Positions 25,242 to 33,440 of a DNA stretch of 41,833 nt are shown piece by piece. The stretch covers positions 46,408 to 88,240 of the forward strand of contig NZ_LT707049.1 of the NCBI RefSeq assembly GCF_900155735.1, read 5' to 3'. Position 1 is the first letter of the stretch; the number at the start of each line of letters is the position of its first letter. Made by a program: the position numbers and the translations under genes. This stretch comes from Intestinibacillus massiliensis (GTDB taxonomy: Bacteria > Bacillota > Clostridia > Oscillospirales > Butyricicoccaceae). The notes under the pieces were generated by a model. The model worked only from the letters and a program-made list of their open reading frames with translations, had not been told where the DNA came from and did not search any database.

Positions 25242-28200
25242 ATGGCAGTTTTAAGATGCTTTGCAGAAAAACGCCCCGGTTTTGACGTAGAGGCCCGCAG
25301 CCTGTTCGCCAGCCTGCACGACCTTCTGGAAATCAAGTCCCTGACCGGCGTGCGGTACCTGTGCCGTTACGATGTGGAGGGGATCGACGGCGATACATAC
25401 GAAAAGGCCAAGAACATCGTCTTTTCCGAGCCGATGGCCGACGTGTGCTACGACGAGGACTTCCCCCGCCCGCAGGGCGCGCATACCGTGCTTGCCGTCG
25501 AGCCGCTGCCCGGCCAGTACGACCAGCGCGCCGATTCCTGCGCCCAGTGCATCCAGCTCATGACGCAGGGCGAGCGCCCGGCCGTCGCCGCCGCAAAGGT
25601 CTATATCCTCGAGGGCGGCCTTTCTGCCGCGGAGCTTGAAAAGGTCAAAAACTACCTGATCAACCCGGTCGATACCCGCGAAGCCCCCCTTGCGAAGCCT
25701 GCGACCCTGAAAGCGGTTTATGAAATCCCGACGGCGGTCGACACCGTCGCCGGCTTTACCACGATGGACGAGGGCGCGCTGTCCGCGCTGCTCAAGTCGC
25801 TCGGCCTCGCCATGGACCTGGACGACCTCAAGTTCCTGCAGCGCTACTTTGCCGAGGACGAAAAGCGCGACCCGACCATCACCGAAGTCCGCATGGTCGA
25901 TACCTATTGGTCCGACCATTGCCGCCATACGACCTTCCTGACCGAAGTCGACAACGTCACGCTGGACGACCCGCAGGTACAGGAGGCGTTCGACCGTTAC
26001 CTCGCCGCCCGCGTCGAGGTCTACGGCGAGGAGAAAGCCGCAAAGCGCCCGGTCACGCTGATGGATATCGCGACCGCGGCGGCCAAGGTGCTGAAAAAGC
26101 GCGGCTACCTCAAAAACCTAGACGAATCCGAGGAAATCAACGCTTGCTCCATCCGCGTCGACGCCACGGTCGACGGCAAGAAGGAACCCTGGCTCCTGAT
26201 GTTTAAAAACGAGACCCACAACCACCCGACTGAAATCGAGCCCTTCGGCGGCGCGGCGACCTGCCTGGGCGGCGCGATCCGCGACCCGCTCTCCGGCCGC
26301 AGCTATGTTTACCAGGCGATGCGTGTCACCGGCGCGGGCGACCCGACCGTCCCCCTGTCCGAAACGCTCGAGCACAAGCTGCCGCAGCGTAAGCTTGTGA
26401 CGACCGCGGCCGCGGGCTATTCGTCCTACGGCAACCAGATTGGCCTGGCCACCGGCCTTGTGCACGAGATTTACCATCCCGGCTATGTCGCCAAGCGGCT
26501 CGAGATCGGCGCGGTCGTCGGCGCGGCGCCGGCGGGGAATGTGATCCGTGAAGTGCCTGACCCGGGCGATATCGTCATCCTGCTCGGCGGCCGTACCGGC
26601 CGCGACGGCTGCGGCGGCGCGACCGGCTCCTCCAAGAGCCACACGGCGGAATCCCTTGAGACCTGCGGCGCCGAGGTACAGAAGGGCAACCCGCCCGAGG
26701 AGCGCAAGATCCAGCGCCTGTTCCGCAACCCGGAGGTCACCCGTATGATCCGCCGCTGCAACGATTTCGGCGCGGGCGGCGTGTCGGTCGCGATCGGCGA
26801 GCTGGCGGACGGCCTGGACATCAACCTCGACGCCGTCCCCAAGAAGTACGACGGCCTGGACGGCACCGAGCTGGCGATCTCCGAATCCCAGGAGCGCATG
26901 GCGGTTGTCGTGGCACCGGAAAACGCGGACAAATTCATCGAGGCTGCGCGCCAGGAAAACCTGGAGGCGGTCGTCGTCGCGACGGTCACCGACCGGAACC
27001 GCCTGCGCATGACCTGGAACGGCAACCGGATCGTGGACGTTTCGCGCGATTTCCTGAACACTAACGGCTGCGCCAAGCATGCGGACGCCGTCGTCCCCAA
27101 GATGGACGTGCCGTCCTTCTTCTGCTACCCCGCGGGCGACAGCCTGAACGAGCAGCTTCTGAACCATGCGGCCTCGCTGGGCATCTGCCTGGAGCGCGGC
27201 CTGGTCGAGCGCTTCGACGGCTCGATCGGCGCCTCCTCGGTCTTCATGCCCTTCGGCGGCAAAAACCAGCTCACCCCCGCACAGGCCATGGCGGCGACCA
27301 TGCCCGCCCTGCACGGCCAGTGCTCGACCGCTTCGGTCATGGCTTACGGCTTTGACCCCTACTTCACCGAGGAAAACCCCTTCCTCGGCGCGTCGTGCGC
27401 AGTCCTCGAGTCCGTCGCGAAGCTCGTCGCCGCAGGCTGCGATTACAAGGACGCATACCTGACCTTCCAGGAATATTTCGAGCGCCTGAACCGCGACCCC
27501 AAGCGCTTCGGCAAGCCGCTCGCCGCGCTGCTCGGCGCATACAAGGCGCAAGAAGAGCTGCACCTCGGCGCGATCGGCGGCAAGGATTCGATGTCCGGCT
27601 CCTATAACGAGATGGACGTCCCGCCCACGCTGGTGTCCTTTGCCATTGCGCCGCAGGAAGCGGACAAGCTCATCTCCCCCGAATTCAAGGCCGCCGGCCA
27701 CCCGGTCTACTGCTTCGACGCGCAGTTTGACACCGACGGCGTGCCGGATTACGCCTCCATTATGGAAATGTGGGAGCTGGTGCAAAACCTGATCGCAGAA
27801 GGCAAGGCGGTGTCCGCCTGGGCGCTGTCGGTCGGCGGCATCGCGGAAGGCGTCATGAAAATGGCCGTCGGCAACGACGTCGGCTTTACCTTTGACGATA
27901 TGTTCCCCATCGAAGCGCTGTTCGGCAAAAACTTCGGCGGCATCCTGATCGAGGCGGCGGAGGACCTGCCGGGCTACTGGCTGGTCGGCCGCACGTCCGA
28001 AGCCCCAGCCATCACGGTCGAGGGCGCGTCTGTCGCCCTTTCTGAGGTCAAGGCCGCGCTGGAAGGCACGCTGGAGGGCGTGTTCCCGACCCGCGCCGCC
28101 GCTTCTGACAGCAACCTGCGCACGGTTTCCTATACGGCGCGCGGCACGGCCGCCCCGGCGGTCAAGTCCGTGAAGCCGCTTGCGGTCATCCCGGTGTTCC

Positions 28201-28973
28201 CGGGCACGAACTGCGAGTACGACACCGCCAAGGCGGTGGAACACGCCGGCGGCGCGGCCGAGATCATCGTCGTGCGCAACTTCTCCCACGAGGCGCTGGC
28301 ACAGTCCGCCGAGGCGCTGGAGGCAGCGATCCGCCGCAGCCAGATGGTCATCCTGCCGGGCGGCTTCTCCGGCGGCGACGAACCGGACGGCTCGGGCAAA
28401 TTCATCGCCTCCTTCCTGCGCAACCCGGCCATCCGCGACGCGGTGCACGAGCTGCTGCGCCAGCGCGACGGCCTGATGCTCGGCATCTGCAACGGCTTCC
28501 AGGCGCTCGTCAAGCTCGGCCTGGTGCCTTACGGCGAAATCCGCGACGAGATGACGGCGGACGACCCGACCCTGACCTTCAACCTGATCGGCCGCCACCA
28601 GTCCCGCTATGTGACGACGCGCGTTTCCTCCGTCAAAAGCCCGTGGCTGTCCTCCTGCGAGGTCGGCGACCTGCATTCGATCGCGGTCTCCCACGGCGAG
28701 GGCCGCTTTGTCGCCCCGCAGCACGTGATCGACAGCCTGGTGGAAAACGGCCAGGTGGCGTTCCAGTATACCGACCTTTCGGGCGCGCCGTCCATGGACA
28801 TCGCCTATAACCCCAACGGCTCGATGTGCGCCATTGAGGGCATCACCTCCCCCGACGGCCGCGTCCTCGGCAAGATGGGACATACGGAGCGCTTCAGCCC
28901 CTATGTCGCCCGCAATATCTACGGCGAAAAGTACCAGCCGATATTCGAAAACGGCGTCCGCTATTTCAAATAA
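25242..28973 (+). CDS. purL: Phosphoribosylformylglycinamidine synthase, single-chain (PurL + PurQ fused)
   Basis: A 1,243-residue enzyme of purine synthesis that converts FGAR to FGAM with ATP and glutamine. Two AIRS-type synthase halves are seen (SDHCRHTTFLTEV near residue 222, NETHNHPTEIEPFGGAATCLGG, GGRTGRDGCGG). A C-terminal class I glutamine amidotransferase follows from about residue 975, with PGTNCEYD, GGFSGGDEPDGS and nucleophile LGICNG (Cys about 1083), and His/Glu in GHTERFS. This is the long form found in proteobacteria and many Clostridia, whereas Bacillus uses separate PurS, PurL and PurQ. The ATG is preceded by AAAAGGAG. Codon use is very GC-rich at third positions, consistent with high expression. 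It stands alone, not in a pur operon here. Confidence 0.96.
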   Translation: MAVLRCFAEKRPGFDVEARSLFASLHDLLEIKSLTGVRYLCRYDVEGIDGDTYEKAKNIVFSEPMADVCYDEDFPRPQGAHTVLAVEPLPGQYDQRADSCAQCIQLMTQGERPAVAAAKVYILEGGLSAAELEKVKNYLINPVDTREAPLAKPATLKAVYEIPTAVDTVAGFTTMDEGALSALLKSLGLAMDLDDLKFLQRYFAEDEKRDPTITEVRMVDTYWSDHCRHTTFLTEVDNVTLDDPQVQEAFDRYLAARVEVYGEEKAAKRPVTLMDIATAAAKVLKKRGYLKNLDESEEINACSIRVDATVDGKKEPWLLMFKNETHNHPTEIEPFGGAATCLGGAIRDPLSGRSYVYQAMRVTGAGDPTVPLSETLEHKLPQRKLVTTAAAGYSSYGNQIGLATGLVHEIYHPGYVAKRLEIGAVVGAAPAGNVIREVPDPGDIVILLGGRTGRDGCGGATGSSKSHTAESLETCGAEVQKGNPPEERKIQRLFRNPEVTRMIRRCNDFGAGGVSVAIGELADGLDINLDAVPKKYDGLDGTELAISESQERMAVVVAPENADKFIEAARQENLEAVVVATVTDRNRLRMTWNGNRIVDVSRDFLNTNGCAKHADAVVPKMDVPSFFCYPAGDSLNEQLLNHAASLGICLERGLVERFDGSIGASSVFMPFGGKNQLTPAQAMAATMPALHGQCSTASVMAYGFDPYFTEENPFLGASCAVLESVAKLVAAGCDYKDAYLTFQEYFERLNRDPKRFGKPLAALLGAYKAQEELHLGAIGGKDSMSGSYNEMDVPPTLVSFAIAPQEADKLISPEFKAAGHPVYCFDAQFDTDGVPDYASIMEMWELVQNLIAEGKAVSAWALSVGGIAEGVMKMAVGNDVGFTFDDMFPIEALFGKNFGGILIEAAEDLPGYWLVGRTSEAPAITVEGASVALSEVKAALEGTLEGVFPTRAAASDSNLRTVSYTARGTAAPAVKSVKPLAVIPVFPGTNCEYDTAKAVEHAGGAAEIIVVRNFSHEALAQSAEALEAAIRRSQMVILPGGFSGGDEPDGSGKFIASFLRNPAIRDAVHELLRQRDGLMLGICNGFQALVKLGLVPYGEIRDEMTADDPTLTFNLIGRHQSRYVTTRVSSVKSPWLSSCEVGDLHSIAVSHGEGRFVAPQHVIDSLVENGQVAFQYTDLSGAPSMDIAYNPNGSMCAIEGITSPDGRVLGKMGHTERFSPYVARNIYGEKYQPIFENGVRYFK

Positions 28974-28980
28974 TGATAAA

Positions 28981-29020
28981 AATCCCCCGCTGCCCGTCCC
29001 GTACGGCGCCGCGGGGGATT
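28981..29020 (+). terminator. Terminator after purL
   Basis: Stem AATCCCCCGC/GCGGGGGATT with a 20-base loop, followed by CCTTT; 7 bases after the stop codon. Confidence 0.7.
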
Positions 29021-29041
29021 CCTTTATGTCCACAAAACGAT

Positions 29042-29070
29042 GCGGCGCGCCCAAATGTTGGGCGCGCCGC
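29042..29070 (-). terminator. Hairpin after the cytidylate-kinase-like gene
   Basis: Stem GCGGCGCGCCCAA/TTGGGCGCGCCGC; on the minus strand TCGTTTTG follows within two bases of the stem. It contains two copies of GGCGCGCC. It lies 34 bases past the stop. Confidence 0.6.
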
Positions 29071-29104
29071 CATATTCCCTCTCTCTTCTCTCTTCCCGCC
29101 GGGA

Positions 29105-29716
29105 TTACTTGCGTACAGCGTCGATGTAATGCATAATCACGTCCACGGATTTATCTACACCGATGCGGCCAGCATTCACGCACAGGTCATAGTGGTCGCA
29201 CTTGCCCCATACCTTGCCGGTATAATAGTTATAGTATGTAGAGCGCTGTTTATCCATTTTCTCCAGCGCCGCTTGCGGGGTCTTGCCGGAAATCTCATAG
29301 TCGCCGCACGTCTGGATACGGTGGATGCGCGCTTCCAGGTCGCCGTGGATAAAGAAATCATAGCGGTTGGGGTATTCCCGCAGCACATGGTCGGCACAGC
29401 GCCCCACAATGACGCACGGGCCGTCGTCCGCGACCTCCCGGATAATCTTGCACTGTGCAAGGAAAAGCTGGTCGGTCAGCGTCATACCGTTGCTGCCGGT
29501 GGAACCAAACATAGTCAGCGAGTACAGGAAGCTGTTGGTCGCGCGCTTATCGAGCTGATCAAACAGTTCTTCGGAGAATCCGGTTTTCTTTGCTGCGCGG
29601 GCAATGATTTCACGGTCATAGTATGCGATGCCGAGCCGTTCCGCCAACTTTTTGCCGACTTCACGGCCACCGGTGCCATATTCACGGCTGATAGTGATAA
29701 TCATGTTATCTGTCAT
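29105..29716 (-). CDS. Cytidylate kinase-like family protein
   Basis: A 203-residue P-loop protein of the cytidylate_kin2 family, common in gut Clostridia. It has the family's glycine-rich loop (ISREYGTGGREVGKKLAERL, starting near residue 8) in place of the canonical GxxGxGK of Cmk, then YYDREII, and VIVGRCADHVL about mid-protein. Family function is unproven; nucleotide or nucleoside monophosphate phosphorylation is assumed. Start at ATG 29716, 8 bases after GGAG; a GTG 9 bases upstream overlaps the site. A symmetrical operator candidate lies between its promoter and start. Confidence 0.85.
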   Translation of the reverse strand: MTDNMIITISREYGTGGREVGKKLAERLGIAYYDREIIARAAKKTGFSEELFDQLDKRATNSFLYSLTMFGSTGSNGMTLTDQLFLAQCKIIREVADDGPCVIVGRCADHVLREYPNRYDFFIHGDLEARIHRIQTCGDYEISGKTPQAALEKMDKQRSTYYNYYTGKVWGKCDHYDLCVNAGRIGVDKSVDVIMHYIDAVRK

Positions 29717-29745
29717 AGTACTCACTCCATTTCCGACTGATCATG

Positions 29746-29768
29746 TACAAAGTGCATAAATCTTTGTA
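29746..29768. promoter_or_regulatory. Inverted repeat at the cytidylate-kinase-like promoter
   Basis: TACAAAG-N9-CTTTGTA, a perfect 7-base repeat over the expected start site. It may be an operator for an unknown regulator. Confidence 0.5.
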
Positions 29769-29773
29769 TCTTT

Positions 29774-29802
29774 ATGATAAGTCCGATTATGGAAAATGTC
29801 AA
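29774..29802 (-). promoter_or_regulatory. Sigma-A promoter of the cytidylate-kinase-like gene
   Basis: Perfect TTGACA (29797-29802), 17 bases, TATCAT (29774-29779) on the minus strand, about 20 bases after the murC stop. Confidence 0.75.
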
Positions 29803-29821
29803 GCCCTTCCCCAGAAATTTA

Positions 29822-31210
29822 TCAAATTTTCCCTTCTTCCACCAAAAGCCGCCCCACGCGGTCAATATCGCCCGCCCCCATGGTTAAAATGAGGTCGCCT
29901 TCCCGTGCAATGGAGCGTAAATACGCCGCAATCTCCTCAAATGTCCCGAGGCTGACCGCGCCTTCGATCTTGGCCGCAAGGTCGGCGGAGGAAATGCCGA
30001 CGGTATTTTTTTCGCGCGCGGCATAGATCGGCGCAAGGACGGCCTGGTCGCACATGCCAAGCGCCTCGACAAATTCGTTGAACAGCGCCTTGGTGCGCGT
30101 ATAGGTGTGCGGCTGGAACGCGCAGATGATCCGCGAAAAATCCATCTGCCGTGCCGCCGACAGGGTCGCGCGCATCTCGCTCGGGTGATGCGCATAATCG
30201 TCCACCACAACTGCGCCTGACGCCATGCGGCCGGTCAGCTGGAAGCGGCGCGACGAGCCCGTAAACGCGGCAAGCCCCAGGCGCACCTGTTCCGGGTCGA
30301 TCTTCAAAAACAGCGAAATCGCGCAGCACGCCAGCGCGTTCATCATATTATGGTATCCCGGCACCGAAAGCGTGACCGATGTGAACATTTCGCCGCCCGC
30401 CATCACATCAAAGCTGTAATAGCCGTTGCGGATGCTGATATGCTCCGGGCGCACATGCGCGCCCGCGCCCGTGCCGAAGGTGATCGTCTCGCGCCCGACG
30501 CCCTGTACTGCGCGCATGGCGTTTTCGTCGTCCGCGTTGACGACGACCGCGCCGTTTTCCGGCGTCAGCAGGCAGAATTCGTGGAAGGAATGGATGATAT
30601 CGTCAATATCCTTGAAGAAATCCAGATGGTCGGCCTCCACATTCAGGATTGCGGCGACCGTCGGGCAAAAGTTCAGGAAAGAATTGCAGTATTCGCAGGA
30701 TTCCGCGACAAAGTACCCTTTTTCCCCGATCCGGAGGGTGCCGCCGATCGCAGGGAGCTGGCTGCCCACCATTACCGTCGGGTCCAGCCCCGCTTGCATC
30801 GTGATCATGGCCATCATGGAAGTGGTCGTCGTTTTGCCATGCGTGCCGGACAGGCAGATGACGTTGTCGTAGTCCGCCATCAGGCAGCCCCAGGCGGCCG
30901 CGCGCTCGACTACGGGGATGGAAAGCTGGTTTGCCCGGACAATTTCCGGGTTTTCATCGTGGATGGCCGAGGTACGGATAATAAGCGCCGCGCCTTCCAC
31001 GTTTTCAGGCTGGTGCGCATAGGTGATCCGCGCGCCCAGGCGCTCCAGCCGCTCGGTCACGGCGGTCTCCTGCCGGTCCGACCCGGTGACCCTTGCCCCA
31101 AGGGACAGCAGCAGTTCCGCCAGCGAGTTCATGGATACGCCGCCGATCCCGATCAGGTGGATGACGTTGTGGTTCTCTATATATGGTTTAATGGACAGTA
31201 TATGATTCAT
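29822..31210 (-). CDS. murC: UDP-N-acetylmuramate--L-alanine ligase
   Basis: A 462-residue Mur ligase that adds the first L-Ala of the peptidoglycan stem peptide in the cytoplasm. It has an N-terminal UDP-binding Rossmann domain (IHLIGIGGVSMNSLAELL, near 17), the ATP loop GTHGKTTTTSM, a central domain with NVEADHLDFF, and the C-terminal ligase domain with VDDYAHHPSEMRATL and TYTRTKAL. Length is normal. The ATG at 31210 follows GGGGGTTTCTTC. Not in a dcw-type cluster here; the neighbour downstream is the cytidylate-kinase-like gene, which has its own promoter. Confidence 0.96.
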   Translation of the reverse strand: MNHILSIKPYIENHNVIHLIGIGGVSMNSLAELLLSLGARVTGSDRQETAVTERLERLGARITYAHQPENVEGAALIIRTSAIHDENPEIVRANQLSIPVVERAAAWGCLMADYDNVICLSGTHGKTTTTSMMAMITMQAGLDPTVMVGSQLPAIGGTLRIGEKGYFVAESCEYCNSFLNFCPTVAAILNVEADHLDFFKDIDDIIHSFHEFCLLTPENGAVVVNADDENAMRAVQGVGRETITFGTGAGAHVRPEHISIRNGYYSFDVMAGGEMFTSVTLSVPGYHNMMNALACCAISLFLKIDPEQVRLGLAAFTGSSRRFQLTGRMASGAVVVDDYAHHPSEMRATLSAARQMDFSRIICAFQPHTYTRTKALFNEFVEALGMCDQAVLAPIYAAREKNTVGISSADLAAKIEGAVSLGTFEEIAAYLRSIAREGDLILTMGAGDIDRVGRLLVEEGKI

Positions 31211-31252
31211 GAAGAAACCCCCAGATTTTGAAAAAACTCTGCGCTGTGTATT

Positions 31253-31281
31253 ATTATATGATATTTTCATTAAAATATAAA
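31253..31281 (-). promoter_or_regulatory. Candidate murC-proximal promoter
   Basis: TATAAT (31253-31258) with TTTATA (31276-31281) 17 bases upstream. A second candidate with TGTGTTATACTA lies near 31372-31384 and would give a long leader. Confidence 0.45.
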
Positions 31282-31430
31282 TAGCTACTTTCCACACTAT
31301 TTGAAAATAAGGGACGGCTTTTTTAGCCGCCGCGCGTCCGGCGCGCCGCTGTCCCGTATATAGGGTACCCGCCTAGTATAACACAAAACACCGCCGCGGT
31401 ACACATTTAGCGCCCTTATCCGCCCCGCGG

Positions 31431-31604
31431 CTAGCGCTGCACCATCCACCAGGCGTGCTCCTTCCCGACCTGCTTGCCCTTCAAGTACTGGAGCGCCGCC
31501 ACACGGCTCCGGAACGCCTTGGCGTAATCCGGCAGATAAACAGCCAGGCGCTCGTTATATAAATATTTGCACTTCCCGTCGACTACCAGCCTGATATAAT
31601 ACAT
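31431..31604 (-). CDS. Small unknown protein, 57 residues
   Basis: I do not recognise a function. The ATG at 31604 has an ideal site (GGAGG, 7 bases), and the frame is open for 57 codons with GC-rich third positions before TAG. The product begins MYYIRLVVDGKCKYLYNERL, a beta-hairpin-like start, has a helical middle (DYAKAFRSRVAALQYLKG) and ends AWWMVQR; it is basic and aromatic. It lies upstream of murC in the same direction, separated by 220 bases with a partial hairpin, so co-transcription is possible but not shown. A -10 candidate TATCAT lies at 31646-31651. Confidence 0.65.
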   Translation of the reverse strand: MYYIRLVVDGKCKYLYNERLAVYLPDYAKAFRSRVAALQYLKGKQVGKEHAWWMVQR

Positions 31605-31908
31605 GCGACCGCCTCCGATGTCCTGTGTGTCCTGTTTTCCCCTTTATGATAAGCTTGGACAAATTTCCCGGTAATTACACATGGTACGCCTATTTTATCC
31701 TTATGTGCCGCCTATCGGGATTATGCCGCCGTCCGGGAAACGCCCCAAATTTTCTCCGTTTGTGCAAATGATGTTTAGCGCTGCAAGATCTGGGCAAGAT
31801 AAGGCTATCGGCCGAACAGCATCCCCTGCAGCGCGTGCAAAGGCCGTGCCGCCGTAACTACCAACGAAGCAGGAACAAAAACGACATTTTTCAAAGGAGT
31901 CATGAAGT
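31605..31908. other. Intergenic region between the small gene and spoVG
   Basis: About 300 bases of lower coding character holding the divergent promoters. On the minus strand AGGACA occurs twice just before the small gene. On the plus strand there is no clear sigma-A promoter for spoVG. Reading frames here do not look coding. I see no riboswitch match; a GCAAAG stretch near 31834-31843 recalls c-di-GMP aptamers, but the rest does not fit. Confidence 0.4.
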
Positions 31909-32169
31909 ATGCAGATCACAGACGTAAAATTCCGCCATTTACAGGACGAAGGAAAGCTGAAAGCGCTCGTTTCCGTCACCTTTGACGGCGTATTCGCCGT
32001 CCACGATATCAAGCTGATCGACGGCCACGACCGCCTTTTCCTCGCCATGCCCTCCCGGCGTATGCCGGACGGCAAATACCGCGATATCGTGCACCCGATC
32101 GGCAGTGAGCTGCGCGACCTGTTGGAAGACCGCGTGATTACCGAATATAACAATACGCTGAAGCAATGA
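31909..32169 (+). CDS. spoVG: Septation / RNA-binding regulator SpoVG
   Basis: An 86-residue SpoVG: MQITDVKFRHL at the start, KALVSVTFDGVFAVHDIKLIDG, LFLAMPSRRMPDGKYRDIVHPIGSELRD. Length fits the family (84-100). SpoVG binds nucleic acid and affects septation and many genes in Bacillota, and it also occurs in non-sporulating species, so its presence does not prove sporulation. ATG at 31909 follows AAAGGAG. Monocistronic with its own terminator. Confidence 0.96.
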   Translation: MQITDVKFRHLQDEGKLKALVSVTFDGVFAVHDIKLIDGHDRLFLAMPSRRMPDGKYRDIVHPIGSELRDLLEDRVITEYNNTLKQ

Positions 32170-32178
32170 CCCCTTTCC

Positions 32179-32211
32179 AAGCGCCTGCTCCGCCGGGCGC
32201 TTGCTTTTTTT
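32179..32211 (+). terminator. Intrinsic terminator of spoVG
   Basis: Stem AAGCGCC/GGCGCTT followed by GCTTTTTTT, 10 bases after the stop. Confidence 0.85.
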
Positions 32212-32254
32212 CACCATATACGTTACAATATCCTTCTATAGGGGGATTTTTTGT

Positions 32255-33391
32255 ATGAAAGTTCTGATTCTATCCGTTACAGCCGGGTTTGGGCACCACG
32301 CCACCGCACGCGCCGTGAGCGATATGCTGCTTGCCAAGGGCGCGGAACCGCTCACGATGGATATCTACAAATATATCAACCGCGCCGTGCAGCACACGAT
32401 TGATAAGGGCTACCTGTTTTCCTCCAAGCACACGCCGGAACTCTACCGGCTTTGCTACGCGTTGGCGGAAAACCATGGGCAGAGCTATTTCAGCATCCCG
32501 AAGCTCAATATTATCAATATCGTCAATGCGCTGGGAACGACCAAGTTTGAACGCGTTATTTCGGATTTTGCGCCGGACGCGATTATCTGCACCCATGTTT
32601 TTGCCGCCCAGCTCATCAACGAGATGAAAAAACACCAGATGGTGACAGCCCCCGCCGTCGGTATCGTGACCGATTACACGATGCACCCTTACTGGGAGGA
32701 CGTCCCGTATATCGAGTATATCGTCACGGCAAGCGAGCTGCTCAACCACCGCGCCGTAAAACGCGGCATCGCCGCACACCGCCTGCTGCCCTTCGGCATC
32801 CCGATCCATCCCAAATTCAACACCGTGATCAGCCGGGAGGACGCCTGCGCCAAGCTCGGCATCGATCCAAATCGCCCCACCGTCCTGATGATGGGCGGCA
32901 GCATGGGGTATTCCAACAATAAGCGCCTGATTTCCCAGCTCCAGTCGGTCGGCCTGCCGTTCCAGCTGCTCGCGGTCTGCGGCAACAACAAAAAGCAGTA
33001 CCAGCAGCTGTTGGCCATGGAAGCCTCGATTAACGGCCCCTGCACGCTGCACCCTTATGGGTTCGTCAACAATGTCGAGGTGATGATGAGCGCGGCGGAC
33101 TGCATCATTACCAAGCCCGGCGGCCTGACCGTGTCCGAGGCGCTCGCCAAGAACCTGCCCATGATCCTGGTCGACCCCATCCCGGGGCACGAGGAGCGCA
33201 ACGTCGAATTCCTCGTCAACAACGGCATTGCCTCCCTTGTGACCAAGACCTTCCCGATCGACGAGGCGGTCTACCACCTGTTTACCAACCCTGTCCGGCT
33301 GCAGACCGTGCGCGAAACCATGCGCGCGATCAGCCACCCCAACGCGACCGAACAGCTCGCCGACTTTGTCCTTGCAATCGACCAGATATAA
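32255..33391 (+). CDS. GT28-type glycolipid glycosyltransferase (UgtP / MGDG synthase family)
   Basis: A 378-residue glycosyltransferase. The N-terminal MGDG_synth motif (SVTAGFGHHATARAV) starts near residue 7, CTHVFAAQLI and IVTDYTMHPYW follow, and the donor-binding domain shows MMGGSMGY, HPYGFVNNVEVMMSAADCIITKPGGLTVSEAL and DPIPGHEERN. Family knowledge: such enzymes put glucose or galactose onto diacylglycerol from UDP-sugars at the inner membrane face, making glycolipids and lipoteichoic acid anchors. The sugar cannot be told from sequence. The ATG at 32255 follows GGGGGAT by 8 bases. Confidence 0.92.
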   Translation: MKVLILSVTAGFGHHATARAVSDMLLAKGAEPLTMDIYKYINRAVQHTIDKGYLFSSKHTPELYRLCYALAENHGQSYFSIPKLNIINIVNALGTTKFERVISDFAPDAIICTHVFAAQLINEMKKHQMVTAPAVGIVTDYTMHPYWEDVPYIEYIVTASELLNHRAVKRGIAAHRLLPFGIPIHPKFNTVISREDACAKLGIDPNRPTVLMMGGSMGYSNNKRLISQLQSVGLPFQLLAVCGNNKKQYQQLLAMEASINGPCTLHPYGFVNNVEVMMSAADCIITKPGGLTVSEALAKNLPMILVDPIPGHEERNVEFLVNNGIASLVTKTFPIDEAVYHLFTNPVRLQTVRETMRAISHPNATEQLADFVLAIDQI

Positions 33392-33430
33392 AAAAAGCCG
33401 CTGCATACCGGGGTATGCAGCGGCTTTCTT
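33390..33430. terminator. Bidirectional terminator between glycosyltransferase and CPBP genes
   Basis: Stem AGCCGCTGCATACC/GGTATGCAGCGGCT, with seven T residues after it on the minus strand and TTTCTT on the plus strand. Confidence 0.88.
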
Positions 33431-33440
33431 ATGTGTTTGC

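Noticed and set aside
26118-29054. A 978-codon open frame on the minus strand across purL
   Set aside because: It is antisense to a clearly recognised enzyme in a GC-rich gene, and its translation is low complexity in Arg, Ala, Val and Gly with no domain. GC-rich codons leave antisense frames open by chance.
29042-29070. Two GGCGCGCC copies as a mobile-element or cloning scar
   Set aside because: They are simply the two arms of a GC-rich hairpin after the cytidylate-kinase-like gene.
31834-31870. Possible c-di-GMP riboswitch before spoVG
   Set aside because: GCAAAG and GTAACTACC resemble pieces of the aptamer, but the required GGCAAA loop, the receptor and the P1 pairing are not found in order.
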